From Undaria pinnatifida (lineage: Eukaryota > Sar > Phaeophyceae > Laminariales > Alariaceae): a stretch of 64,000 bases of DNA. Location of the stretch: NCBI GenBank assembly GCA_012845835.1, contig JABAKD010000002.1, positions 22,565,699 to 22,629,698 of the forward strand, written 5' to 3'. Positions 11,201 to 22,219 of the stretch are shown one piece after another. How positions within the stretch are numbered: the first letter of the stretch is position 1; each line of letters opens with the position of its first letter. The notes beneath the pieces were generated by a model. The model worked only from the letters and a program-made list of their open reading frames with translations. It did not search any database and had not been told where the DNA came from. A program made the translations under genes and the position numbers.

Positions 11201-14200
11201 GCGTCTCTGCGTCCACCGGTCTACCATAGCGTGTGTATGCGCGTTTTAACGCGAATCGACGGGCGAAATAAATTATTATTTATTGATTGCATTTTGTTGT
11301 TGATGTTCTCACCCAGACAACATCCGTGGCAGTTATTTATGTATATTCAAAGGGTGCTACATCTGTAAAAACGATCATTCGGCCGGTGTATCACGCAGCT
11401 TGCAAAGATGAGTATCGACCCTAAATTTATCGAACTCCCAGCTGACGTATTTGTATTATGTTTATAAAATACTTGACCCTCCTCGCGATAAAAATGAAGG
11501 CATGCACCGTAGTCTCCGGGTTGGGATGGAAAATGCAGTCGCCCCCGCCTCGACTCGGTCTCGACTCCACTCGACCTACTCTCGATCTGATGTCGACCTG
11601 TCTCGCTTCCCCAACAGGACTACGACGGGCAGCCTTTGCGCCACGCGGAGCAGAAGGACGTGAACGAGTTTTGCACGCACCTCATGCACAAGCTGGAGAG
11701 GAGCAGCAAGCCGGCCGGCGAGCTCATCGACAGGGTTTTCGGGGGGAAGCTGGTTTACCAGATTATTTCAAGGTAGGGCCTACCTGACCCGAACCGCTCC
11801 GACCCGATCCGACGCGACCCGGCCCGACCCGACCCGACCCGACCCGACCCGACCCGACCCGACCCGACCCGACCCGACCCGACCTGACCCGACCCGACCC
11901 GACCCGACCCGACCCGACCCGACCCGACCCGACCCGACCCGACCCGACCCGACCCGACCCGACCCGACCCGACCCGACCCGACCCGACCCGACCCGACCC
12001 GACCCGACCCGACCCGACCCGACCCGACCCGACCCGACCCGACCCGACCCGACCCGACCCGACCCGACCCGACCCGACCCGACCCGACCCGACCCGACCC
12101 GACCCGACCCGACCCGACCCGACCCGACCCGACCCGACCCGACCCGACCCGACCGACCCGACCCGACCCGACCCGACCCGACCCGACCGACCCGACCCGA
12201 CCCGACCCGACCCGACCCGACCCGACCCGACCCGACCCGACCCGACCCGACCCGACCCGACCCGACCCGACCCGACCCGACCCGACCCGACCCGACCCGA
12301 CCCGACCCGACGCGACCCGATCCGGACCCGACCCGACCCGACCCGACCCGACCCGACCCGACCCGACCCGACCCGACCCGACCCGACCCGACCCGACCCG
12401 ACCCGACCCGACCCGACCCGACCCGACCCGACCCGACCCGACCGACCCGACCCGACCCGACCCGACCCGACCCGACCCGACCCGACCCGACCCGACCCGA
12501 CCCGACCAGACCAGACCAGACCCGACCCGACCCGACCCGACCCGACCCGACCCGACCCGACCCGACCCGACCAGACCCGACTCAACCCGACCCGACCCGA
12601 TCCGGACCCGATCCGGCCCCAACGGGCCGTCTTTTTTTTGTAAGTTGGACATTTCGATCCCGTCGACCTTGGTATTTTACATTTAGTGTTATGATCTTGT
12701 CGGTCGTCTTCTACGGTCTGATATGGTGTTCGGGTTTGTTTGTTCTTTTGCCCGATGTGTTGGTCTACTTTTTTATCGGATTTGTTTTTAACAATTCTTG
12801 CAATGTTTTCTGTTTGTTTTTGTTTGGTCTTCTTGTCTGGTCTGCTATGACGATGATGACGACGATGGTGGATGACGATCGCGGTGCCACTGGCCATGAC
12901 GACGGTGACGGTGACGACGGTGACGACGATGATGGCGATGGCGATGATGCGTGGCTGCAGGGACTGCGAACACACATCGGAAAGAACAGAGCCCTTTCTC
13001 GTGCTCACGGCAGAGGTCCAGGTGAGAAAAAACGACACGTTTTTTCGTGGCGTACATTTCACGCCAAGCGAGCGACTCGGGGAGGTCGTAACTCGCGCGC
13101 GCTGCGATACACACGCACGCGGCTAATTAGCCCTACCCTTCGTCCTCAAACGCTCAGCCTTACCGTGCTCTCCCCCGTGCCCGCCCCGACTTCCTCTGGG
13201 CAGGACAAGGACTCCTTGGAGGGGAGCTTGCAGCTCCTCGTTGCCGGAGAGATGCTGACGGTGAGTCCTAACGCGCGCCTCGGGTTGGGGGGATGGGGGG
13301 GGGGTACTCATTTCATACCTAGCCGTATACGACCCTCGCGTCACTACAATGCCGGGACGGAACACGCCGGGTTTTTAGCCGACCAGGCAGACATCGCGTG
13401 CACCAAGTGCGAAGCGCCGTGAGGTGTTTTGGCGAGTCGCGCGAAGGGTGAGCTGCATCCTACTCAAAAACGATTGTGAGGCGGACTTCCGCGCCTGGAG
13501 CCGGGAGGGAGTGGAGGATTGGAACTCCTTTTCCTGCTGCAGCACTTTTCCCCAACTCTGGTTGCATCTAGAGTCTTCCCCTGCAAGAAAGTTCCTACTA
13601 GTCTAATTCCAATTATTAATAGAGTTTCTCGTGAACGTGGGGTGCAAGGTGCAGTTTCAATGGAGTTACGGTGGAGGTTCAGGTGGGGAAGTAGGGGGTG
13701 GGGTTGGGGCGAAGAGTGGGGTGGGAATGGGGGGTGGGGCGCGGGAATATATGTTGCTCACCTGTGGGTGGTTGGTTCCTTCTTCGAACGGATGCATCCA
13801 CTCTTCCTCTTCCTCTGTCTTTTCCGTTCATTCGTTCTCTCGCTCTCGCTTTTCTCTCTCTCTTGCTCTCTCTCGCTCACTCGCTCTCGCCCTCTCTTTC
13901 ACGCTACTCTCTTTCTCTTTGCCAATATACACGTTTCATTCTCTTTCTTTCCCTCTCTACGTATCTCTCTTGTTTTTGGCAGGGAGACAATTGCTACCTG
14001 TGCGAGAAGTGTGGCGAGCGCGTGACGGCGCAGCGGCGGTGCGCGATAAAGCAGCTGCCGCAGACCCTCATCGTGCACCTGAAGCGTTTCGAGTTCGATC
14101 TTAGCACCATGAGCAGACACAAGCTCAACCACCGATGTTCCTTCCCCATGGAACTCGACATGTCTCCCTGGACATTAGAGGTGTGGCTGGGGCGAGAAGG

Positions 14201-17200
14201 GGGAGGACGAGGAGGGGGGGGACGAGGGAGGGGGGGAGGGGGCGCTCTTGATACAGCAAGAGCACCGTGTTTGGCGTTGTCACTGTGTTAGCACTAGCAG
14301 CAGGATAAGCGTTATAACGTGAGCAAGTGTATTGGCGTCACAATTAGTACTGACTTAGCAGTAGCAGTATTTTCATTAGTAGCACTAGTGTGATCATCAT
14401 ACCAGCATGTGGCGTTAGCAGCGTGTTTTTGTTCGGTTTCTCGGTCCCGTTGCGCGATGCTGCCGAAGGCATTGTCTTGTATTTTGCGCGGCTTGTCTGG
14501 CCTTTTGGGGATATTTTTGGGTGTCATGCCTCGCCCTAATGCCCCACTTCCCCTCCCCCTCCTTCCCCAAACAGAGCATCCAAAAACAGCATGACGCGCC
14601 CATGCCGGGAGGAGGGTCGGAAGGCGCCGAGGAGGCCGATAGCATCGCTGACGACGCCAACCTGGCAGCAAACCCTGCGGCAAACATCCCCCTCCGAGGT
14701 AGAGGCGCAAGTGGTGATATCGATCGTAACAATCACGATGATGATGGTGATGACCATGATGAACATGCTCATGGTTATGATGATGATGATGATGATGATG
14801 ATCATGACCATGGCCATGGTGTTGCCTCGTCCGGCGACGCTCGGGGTTACGCTCATTCCGCCGTTGCTGGTGCTGCTGTTGTGTCGCGGCGGGAGGGTCG
14901 GGAGGAGGAGGGGGAGGACGGCCAGGAGGGGGAAGAGGAGGAGGAGAACGAGGGGAAGGAGGCAGAAGGACTTGCCGGTGATGGCGGGGGAGAGGGTCGG
15001 CCTCGGTCTCACCTGCCCTCCCGCAAGACGTTTCGCCCAAGCGAAGATAATGGTGGCGACGATGAGGGTGCAGTGGCAGTAGCGGCGACTGTGGTGGCGG
15101 GGGGGTCGGGGGCGGCGGGGAGGGAGAGGAGAGTGGGTGATGATGGAAGGTCGCGGTGGATGCCATCGTCGCCGTGCTCATCGTCAGCATCGTCGTCGCC
15201 TAATCCTTCGTCTTCCCCGTCAACTTCCTCGTCGTCGTCCTCCTCCGGGGGGGTGGGTGTGGAGAGTGCCTCGCCCATCGCCGGCGATGGGGGTGGCGGT
15301 GGTGCTGATAGGGGTAGCGACGACGAGCGAGAAGAGGATGAAGAGGGCGGCCGTGACGGTGGTGACCGTGGGGCACGAGGAACGGGGGGAAGGGGGCGAG
15401 AGGCAAAGGGGCGAGGGCCGGGACCGGCGGGAGCGGAAAATTTTTCGGCCAGGCCGGTGGATAGAGACGCGGTTCCCACTGGGTACAGGCTGAAGGGTAT
15501 TGTGGTGAGTTTGGAACTGTGCGAGAGAGGGAAGAGAGGGGGGGGGGTTAAACACTGTGTGTTTGGCGCTATGAGTTTACGAGTGTTTGCACTACTGCTT
15601 TACTGTACCAGGTAGTTGTTTAGTTCGACGAGGGTGGGTCCTTGCGTGGGTGCTTGCGTGGATGGGTGGGTGGGTGGATGGGTGGGTGTGTTGCTATTCC
15701 GTGCCTGTAGAGATACCAGGTGTGCTATCGACAGTTACTTTTAACAGTGCTTGCGTGGGTGCTTGCGTGGATGAGTGGGTGGGTGGGTGGGTGGGTGGGT
15801 GGGTGTGTTGCTATTCTGTGCCTGTAGAGATACCAGGTGTGCTATCGACAGTTACTCTTAACAGCGCAATGTTAGTGTTCACGACACCCGAGAAGCAGTT
15901 TACCTTTCGACGACCAAGACCTTCCCAACAGGTGCGAGACGGAGGTATTTCTGTACTTGATGCGTGCCTCTGTCTGCTAACCCTCCCCTCCCCCCCCCCT
16001 TCCTTCCCCCTTCGCTGGTTTGAATGGTTGTGTGCCCGCGAATTAAGGCTCATCAAGGTACCGCCGATCACGGGCACTGCTACAGCCTCATCCGTGTTGA
16101 CGGAGACAGGTGGCTCGAGTTTAACGACCGCCGCGTTACCCCGTACAACCCGGCTAACATCCCCAGAGACTGCTTCGGCGGAGCTACGGTGCCCGAGGTC
16201 TGTTGCAGTGTGGGTGGTGTTGGTGACGGTGGTGGTGCTGTTGTATTGGTGTTGGTGTTGGTGTTGGTGCTGACGGTGGTGTTGGTGCTGTGTTGCAATT
16301 TTGGTGCCCCCCGCTCTGTAAGCTGCACCGTTGCTTTTTACACCTACCGTCGTCCCCATCCCCGCTCTCACCTCGGCCTCCAAATAACATTGGCGTCGAC
16401 TCCCACTGTTTCCAAAATAGCTTGTTAATACAGAGTGTGTTGGTTTTGTTGTGAGGGTGGTGGTGGTGATGGTGTTCATGTGGATGTTGGCGTTTGCGTG
16501 TGTTGTGGTTTTGGTTGGTGGTGTGGTATGTTGATGCTGGAGTTGGTGTTGATCTTGGGTGATAATATGTGTTAACGTTGGTATTGGTGTTGGCGCCGTT
16601 TGGTATTGGTGTTGATGTCGGCGTTCTTCTTCGCTCAACAATCTCTGTGTTGGAATATTTGCCCCCTCCTCGCGTTGGACCTCCCGACACAGGCCGGAAA
16701 CCCTGAAGTTGTGGGCGCGGGAAATCTCCACGAGACCAATGCCTACCTCCTCCTCTACGAGCGTACGCCAGCGCCAACGAGCAGACACCGGGGCCGCTCG
16801 CTGAAGCCGTCTATGGTGCTGCCTTCGGCTGCCAGCTGGAGCGCCATACCCCCCGAGACGTCTCAGTCTAGTCACGAGCAGGCCCCTGGTGCGTCCGCGG
16901 TGGCAGCAGAGGCGGCGACTGGAGGAGTTGGGGGGGAAGCGTTGGCTTTGGCCGCGGGACCAACGACATCGTTAGCCTTAGGGTCGCCACGTGTGTTGTC
17001 AAACGGTGGTGCTGCTTACGCCGCGGCTACCTCTGGCGGCTCATCAACGGTGGCAGATGGCGGTGGCAATAGTGGTAGTAACGTGGAATTCCCCCCCGTC
17101 GGAGAGGAAGGGGCATCGACTGAACCCGCTACTACTTCTGCCGCCGCGGTTGCTGCTGCTGCTCTGAAAGAGCGCGCTTCCCGGGAGTCCGCGGCGGAAA

Positions 17201-20138
17201 AATCGAACGGTGCCGCGCCGCTCGCGCTTGAAGCGAGGAGCGTGGAGGAGAGTTTGGTAGGAGGAAGGCGCAAGCAGTTTAGCGGGCGGACGGAATCGGC
17301 AGACTGGGGCTGGAGCTCCGACTGCGGCGTGAGGTAAGAGGGGAATGGCGTGAGGAGTGAAGGTTTGGGGAATGGGGGCGGGTGCTTGGGGCCTCGGTCG
17401 CTCGTTTGCGAGCTCGCGAGGTCACCCGCCCACGGGTTAGCGTTGTGCGATATTTCTATTTTCCTCCCGTAGGGTAGCGCGGGGGCGGGGGGCACACACG
17501 AGCGCATACACACGAGCGCATACGAACGAGGGCAGCGTAAACGTCCCACGCGCGAGAAGACACCGTAGCTCTTGGGTCAGTGGTGCTTGCCCTATCAATT
17601 TCGCCGTCGGCATCGCCCCCCCCCCCCCCCCCCCCCGCGTGCGCGCGCGCCAACCTCACCCCTCCACCCCGAACCCCAACCCAACACCCAACTCAACCCC
17701 ACTCCCCTATAAAACCCCAATCCCATTTCCCTCACCCCCCCACCCCCCCCACTCCAACCCTACCTTTGTTCCACCCCCACCCCCCATCCATCCCCTCACC
17801 CCCGCTAATGTGCCTGATAGCCACCATCGCTTGCTCCTGCTATAGCCACCATCGCTTGCTCCTGCTGTTGCTTCTGTTCGCGTTCTCTTTTCTTTTTTTC
17901 TCTCTAGGGCCGAGCGGTCGGGGGGGGGCGAGGTTTACATGTCCCTGGATGTTCTGAACCAGGTTTGGACGGCGGAAATGGCGTTTCTTCGCGACATGTA
18001 CCTGCTCGACGCCGACTTCTTCCGGTTCGTGTGGGGCTTGCTCCAGCAGCCGGAGGCCGCGGCGGCGGCGACCGCCTCCCTGGCGGTCCATGCCGGGACG
18101 AAGGTGTGTTAGGGGAGGAAGGGGGAGGGGGGTCCATGAATTTTGTGCGTGTCTGTGATTTGGGTATGTGTCCATAATTTGATGCGTGTGCCCCGTCATT
18201 TGGACATCACTGCGTCCTTTGTCTCGGGGGGCGGGGGGTGGATCCATGTTATGTGTGTGTCTATGATTTGTGTATGTGTCCTTGGTTTTTTGTGTGTTTG
18301 TCTATGATCTATGATTAGGGAATTCCGGTACTCTTCCTCTCGGATGCGACGGTCGGATCCTGACTACTCACGTCCTCTGCCCGCACCTTCTTTTTTTCTC
18401 CCATCACGTTCTAAATTTCCTCGTCGCGGCGTTCGTTTTGGTCGCCGAACGTACAGGTCGCCGTGGAAATGGTGGCGCACGCACGAGCGAGCTCGTGCGT
18501 CGGGCCGTGGTGCGGCCGTCTGTCGCAACTGGTCGGGGCCCACCAGCACGCTGCGGACAGCGTCTTGGCACTGCTCGCTGCCGGCCGAAGAGAAGGGTCT
18601 AAGGTGCGTCGACGGTAGCGGTAGCGGTATGATCCGCATGAGGCGTGTGAGGCATCATGTATGAATTTGGGGCGTTGGTTTTGGTATGTGTGCGCGGATG
18701 TCTGCGCCCGCGGGGGTGGGGGGGGGGGGAGGGGGGGGGCTCGAATGTTGCCGGTAAGGTTATTTCTGCTGCCTGCACGTCTCGCTCCCGTTCGTGGTAC
18801 CCGCTGACAGTAGCGCAACACCACGGCCACGTTATTCTCCGACCGACGTTGCACGGTGTCGTTTTTTTTTTTACTGCTGACGTATTTTGTTATGCCCCTC
18901 GTTTCCACTCACTAGCACCACCCCCACCCCCTTAACCCCTCCCACCATTGCCGATAATGCTACCGCAGGCCGGATACCTGAGAGACGTTCTAGTTTCCTG
19001 CCCGCGGGCATCAACCCGCGCGGCGTTCGAACGCCTCGCTACGGACGCCGTCGCCCACGCCGACACGGAGGGTGATCAGGCCGGGGCGCTGTCTCGAGTC
19101 CTACTAGAGCTTCTGGACGAGACTTCTCACGGAGCAGCGCGTGGTGCTTCTCCGGGGGGACTAGCTCATGTTGCAAGGGTGGTATCAGCAGCGGCGGCCG
19201 CCCCTGGTGACACCCAGCGCGCAGTTCTGATCGCCGGACAGGCGGTACCCCGCCTCCTCAACTGCCTGAACGCTCGACACGCGTACGAGATTAACGCCTC
19301 TCCGCGCTCGAACGCACAGTCGTCGCCGGCGACCGTGCCGGTAGGCGGGGCCGCGGCGGCTGCAGCGGCGGCAGCGGTGGCCCAGGCCCAGGCGCTGCAG
19401 AACGTGGGGGGTTTCGAGGCTGTCGTGAGCGCGGTCGAGCGCTTGCTCGCCGGGCCCGGTTTCAGCGTGGAGGTGGCGCTGGGGGGCGCGGAAGGGGCGG
19501 ATTCTGTGACTGACCGGAAGTTTCTCCTGGCCGCGCTCCAGGCGTGCCCTCACGAGGCAGCGGGCCTGCTCACCCACCTCGTGTGGCGTGGATCGCGGGC
19601 GGGTGTAGGAGCGGGGGTGACGGAAGCCTCGGCTGTTGAAGATGGCCGAGGGGATGGTGGGATATCGGGAGTGGACAGGTTTCCGACCGCCGAGGAAGAC
19701 AATGGTGCCCGGCAAATCGGAGAGCGAGCCCTCTCGGCGCTTTTGGACATAGTGGTGGACGCGCGGCGAGCGTTGCTGGGGACGAGCAGCGCGGCGGCGG
19801 TGGCGGCCGCGGCTCCGGGGTCATCGCAATCGTCGGCGGTGACAAACGCGGCCTTAGAGTTTAGCTCCGCCATGGGAGTCCTTTCGCGCGTCTTGCATCT
19901 GCGCGATGGCGAAGTGCAAGATAGGTTAGAGGTAGCGCTAGGACGGCTGGCGGCGACGACGCGGGGGGGCGAGGAGGAGTGGAGGTCGGGAGGAGGGGGG
20001 GGAGGGTGTGGGGGGGGTACGTATCAGACGGGGAGGCTATTGGCCAGCCTGTTCGTGCACATCCCAGAGGCGCGGCCGGTGCTGTCTAGGTCGCCCCTCT
20101 TCCAAGGGCCGCGGCGGCGTGCCGAGCCATACGCTTGA
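200..20138 (+). CDS. USP9X/FAF-type giant ubiquitin-specific protease, 5' partial, 20 exons
   Basis: A cysteine protease that removes ubiquitin from proteins (peptidase C19), closest in layout to USP9X/fat facets and USP24/USP34. Exons: 200-2221, 3022-3138, 3578-3703, 4256-4399, 4724-4867, 6037-6162, 6496-7610, 8054-8807, 9281-9436, 10861-10932, 11618-11772, 12961-13021, 13204-13260, 13983-14180, 14575-15504, 16048-16197, 16693-17333, 17908-18103, 18457-18603, 18969-20138. All junctions are GT-AG and the joined frame has no stop until TGA at 20136-20138, giving about 2826 residues. The first acceptor (AG at 198-199) follows a textbook branch point TACTAAAC near 177, so the gene begins outside the window. 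The segment LWRILQ|ALPVDPTVVRNL matches the USP9X region VWELYLRIPTDP. The catalytic domain runs from about residue 1500 to 2130 (visible part), with Cys and His boxes in order; an alpha-helical C-terminal region follows. Exon 5 (4724-4867) is the least certain: its chosen frame is the only one open to the donor. Confidence 0.93.
2690..2995 (+). repeat. Three copies of a ~90-bp dispersed repeat in protease intron 1
   Basis: Three similar blocks, starting near 2697, 2785 and 2920, share TCGACCACTCAATCGGTCGA, then TTTCACAGCTGACATA, and in two of them GCAATAGTTTTAT. Related single copies lie at about 11400-11480, 39868-39940 and (reverse strand) 43190-43322. Confidence 0.7.
3727..4095 (+). repeat. 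(TTTGG)n pentanucleotide array in protease intron 3
   Basis: About 370 bp of TTTGG/TTCGG units with a (GGTT) stretch near 3992-4015. It opens several frames rich in Leu-Val-Trp-Phe-Gly, which are artefacts of the repeat. Confidence 0.9.
5696..5880. mobile_element. Small inverted-repeat (MITE-like) element containing GACCC units
   Basis: The 185-bp block starts AGGGCTTTTCACGGGTC and ends GACCCGTGAATATAGCCCT, which are inverted copies of each other. Inside is a (GACCC)n run at 5760-5793. A related element sits at 40319-40525. It lies in protease intron 5. No transposase is present. Confidence 0.6.
6496..8807 (+). other. Protease exons 7-8: helical repeats with Ala/Gly inserts, leading into the catalytic domain
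   Basis: Two exons (6496-7610 and 8054-8807) joined in phase 2 encode 623 residues. Blocks that look globular, such as LTLVAALAGGVAGGTQILER and RRAAFALLSALCRGEEAHLR, are separated by Ala/Gly-rich inserts. The last 20 residues are the entry to the protease fold, PWDYDPTS...HVGLQNQ, which corresponds to the WNYDPPVG...FVGLKNAGATCYMN segment of USP9X. The Asn of GLQNQ is the expected oxyanion-hole position. Confidence 0.85.
8938..9142 (+). repeat. 18-bp minisatellite in protease intron 8
   Basis: About ten copies of a unit of the form TTTGCTGGCTCGCTTGCR, with a few substitutions. The open frame over it (Ala-Gly-Ser-Leu repeats) is not coding. Confidence 0.9.
9281..9436 (+). other. USP Cys box exon (catalytic cysteine)
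   Basis: This 52-codon exon starts GATCYMNSLLQQLYHVP, the C19 Cys box. The catalytic Cys codon TGC is at 9290-9292. The GATC form, instead of the commoner GNTC, is typical of the USP9X/USP24/USP34 group. The exon is phase 0 at both ends. Confidence 0.97.
9437..10860 (+). other. Protease intron 9 (1.4 kb), no gene seen
   Basis: It lies between the Cys-box exon and exon 10. T-rich tracts occur near 9505-9600 and 10480-10600. I see no conserved protein in any frame and no clear repeat element. Confidence 0.6.
10861..13021 (+). other. Protease exons 10-12: QQD-type box and first zinc-ribbon half
   Basis: Exon 10 (10861-10932) gives SLRISQRKFYDTKPF. Exon 11 (11618-11772) gives EQKDVNEFCTHLMHKLE, the QHDALEFF motif of USP9X, and VFGGKLVYQII. 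Exon 12 (12961-13021) gives DCEHTSERTEPFLVL. Residue spacing to USP9X is exact, but the first Cys of the expected CxxC is Ser here (SRDC). Exons 11 and 12 are separated by the pentanucleotide array. Confidence 0.9.
11785..12615 (+). repeat. (GACCC)n pentanucleotide array, about 830 bp, in protease intron 11
   Basis: About 160 nearly perfect GACCC units with rare interruptions, such as GACC at 12152-12155 and GATCC variants at both edges. The complementary (template) strand is (GGGTC)n. It fills most of the intron between exons 11 and 12. Long Val-Gly-Ser-Gly-Arg frames on the minus strand come from the repeat. Confidence 0.97.
13983..14180 (+). other. Protease exon 14: second zinc knuckle and LKRF core
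   Basis: The 66-codon exon encodes CYLCEKCGERV (intact CxxC) and LPQTLIVHLKRFEFD, the conserved USP core, followed by FPMELDMSPWTL, which matches FPRELDMEPYTV of USP9X. It is phase 0 at both ends. Confidence 0.96.
14575..15504 (+). other. Protease exon 15: 300-residue low-complexity insertion within the catalytic fold
   Basis: The exon is 310 codons. Only the last nine residues, GYRLKGIVV, are conserved (YRLVGVLV in USP9X). The rest is inserted at the point where USP9X has a short loop. It includes an Asp/His-rich tract (codons about 14730-14820, DDDDDDDDHDHGHG), a Glu/Gly-rich tract near 14910-14960, and Ser runs near 15170-15240. The frame stays open for all 930 nt between good splice sites, so it is probably translated. 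Confidence 0.85.
15641..15866 (+). repeat. Two-copy 109-bp tandem duplication in protease intron 15
   Basis: Copy 1 (15641-15749) and copy 2 (15750-15866) share the GGGT-rich start and the tail GATACCAGGTGTGCTATCGA. Copy 2 differs mainly in the number of GGGT units. Confidence 0.9.
16048..16197 (+). other. USP His box exon (catalytic histidine)
   Basis: The exon encodes HQGTADHGHCYSLIRV and RWLEFNDRRVTPY. The catalytic His is CAC at 16075-16077 (GHCYS for GHYYS). The third catalytic position in the WxxF[DN]D motif is Asn-Asp. The exon ends CFGGATVPE, like the QCFGGE of USP9X. Confidence 0.96.
16693..20138 (+). other. Protease exons 17-20: end of catalytic domain and C-terminal helical region
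   Basis: Exon 17 (16693-17333) closes the protease fold with ETNAYLLLYERTP (WWNAYILFYERMD in USP9X), then runs into an Ala/Ser-rich linker. Exon 18 (17908-18103) has VWTAEMAFLRDMYLLDADFF, exon 19 (18457-18603) is helical, and exon 20 (18969-20138) starts AGYLRDVLVSCPRASTRAAF, like the YLLECPSAEVRGAF segment of USP9X. The last exon ends near FVHIPEARPVLSRSPLF and stops at 20138. The USP9X Pro-rich tail is missing. Confidence 0.9.
17616..17868 (+). repeat. Poly-C tract and 25-bp direct duplication in protease intron 17
   Basis: A run of about 20 C at 17616-17636 is followed by C-rich sequence with many CCCCAA/CACCCC units. Two direct copies of a 25-bp unit containing AGCCACCATCGCTTGCTCCT lie at 17819-17868, just before the polypyrimidine tract of exon 18. 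Confidence 0.8.
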
Positions 20139-22219
20139 GACAGCGGTGGTGGTATTTGGGAGAGGATAATTGATTGTTTTTAGTTCGGAGAGGGCATGTA
20201 AAGCGCAGGTTGTTGCCATGGTTCCCTCTCTGCCACCCACCCCCCCCTCTCTCCCTCCCTCCAAGAGTGGTGGAGTGGAGGGGTGGGTGCGGCACGTACG
20301 CGTAACGCGACGCGGCGTAGATCGTTGCGGCGGTCGGCGCGGCTTTGTTGAGAACTGTGCTGCGCCCTCCCGGTGTCCGTTAGGAGTGGGTGAAGTGGGT
20401 GCTGCTTTCTGCTGGTCGTGACCGACCGACCGATAAGTCGTCGGACAAAAATGAGATTCCTTAGACGAAGCGCCTGCTTGCCTATGGGTTTGCCTGCCTT
20501 CTTAGCTTGCAGTCTGCCTGCCTGCGCCAGCAATGCTTGTGTGTGGTTTATGTTTTGTTTTCGCAATGACAGCGGCAGTAAAACCAGCAGCCGCAGCAGC
20601 AGCGGCAGCAGCAGGGGCGGAAGCAGGGGTAGCAGAAGAAGCAGGGGCGGAGCAGGGGCGCAGCAGACTGCCCGGGGGATGGGGGCGAACGAGATCTGTA
20701 GAGGGACTAATGTTTTGAAGAAGGGATAGAACAGAGAGCGTGGCGCAGTGTAGGGTAAGGTTGGGTAGCGTAGGATAAGCAATATTTGTGGCTAGTTTTG
20801 TCTTCGCTGGCTTTTTGTTTTGGCCTGCACGCGGGCTGCAGACAGTCAAGTTAGAGAGGGGTATGGGCAACCGTCCCGTCCCGTCCCGCAGCTTGCATGT
20901 TTTGTAGGCGGCTGAGATGTTGTGGCTTTATTTTGACGTAATGGAGTCTGGAGCGAGTGGAGGGACGGAGACGGTTCGCATGGGGGGGCGCGATGATGCG
21001 ATGCCGGCCTTCCGAAGACCCTCCGTAAAAATGTACCCATGATACAGTAGTAGTATGGTAAAATTTATAGGTCCCCTTCCTTACACAAAGCCACAATATA
21101 TATACTGGTTGAAAAATATTCCCCTTTAAAGCCCAAAAACTCTCCCTATAGGAATTCCAACCATTTCCCCCAAACACGAGTTTCAAGCTGTAAAGGCGTT
21201 AACCCCCCCCCCCCCCCCTGCCTGGTTGGTGAAAACCCGACGTGCTCCGTCCCGGCATAGTAGGGATGCGAGGATCTGTGGTCACACGACTACGGCCATG
21301 CCCAAATTGAGTACCCTCCCCCTCTTACGGTCATACGACCACAGCTATCCAAAAAATGAAAACACCCCCTCCCCCCCAACTCTTCGGTCAATGCTGCTGT
21401 GTGGCGTGGTTGTCATCGTCCGCCTGCCACTGTTTATGCAAAGCGACCCCTTTCGCATAGACCCGTATCGTAAGTCTCCGGTAACGAACCCACCGGCGGA
21501 TGCGTGCCCCGAAAGCGGGGTGGCATCTGCTAGACCCTCTCCCCGCGCGCTCCGGCCGAATCGATGGATTTTGTGTTCCTGGCCCAACAGCGCACGGTTA
21601 CTCCCTAGAGTTTACTCGGATTCTGCTACTTAAACGGGAATAGCGTGCTCTTTCCACCGTGTGTTAAGCCGTGCTCGTTGCACTATGCAAGAAGCCGTGC
21701 CCGTTACTCGAACAGTTAGGGGGCGTGATTGAATTCAACTTTGATTCCAGTACGCGAAAATGCCCCTTTTGGAACCTGTTTGGCAAGAAATACCTCGTAC
21801 TCTGGCACAAAGGTTGGCTGGCATGCTCAAGAGCGATCTATAGCGAGCGCCAGACGCGCATGCATCTCCCCACCTATCAAATGTTGTAAATTCGCACCAG
21901 GTTCGTCCCAGCGCGAATCGAACACCCTAACAAGTACTTGGCACGAAACAGGCGCCCTGGGCAATACAGTAAAAAGTTGATTTCAAGATAGATAGCCATG
22001 ATTTCATTGAGATCATCGCTGTTGTTAAGGAATTAGTGGGGCATTAGTCCGTCTGACCACTTGCAAGAGGTCAACCAATAGCTTACCCGAACTAAGCTTT
22101 GTAACACTCTTTCCCCCTGAAACGGCGGGATAGCAGGTCGGCGAAATATACGGGCGGGCCTGTCAATATCCAAGCGGTTTCATTTCCTGGGTATACCTTC
22201 GAAGGCATGTGAAACCCTT

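Noticed and set aside
11755-13062. 435- and 290-codon minus-strand frames with (VGSGR)n
   Set aside because: They are the translation of the (GACCC)n intron array; the repeat has no stop in any frame.
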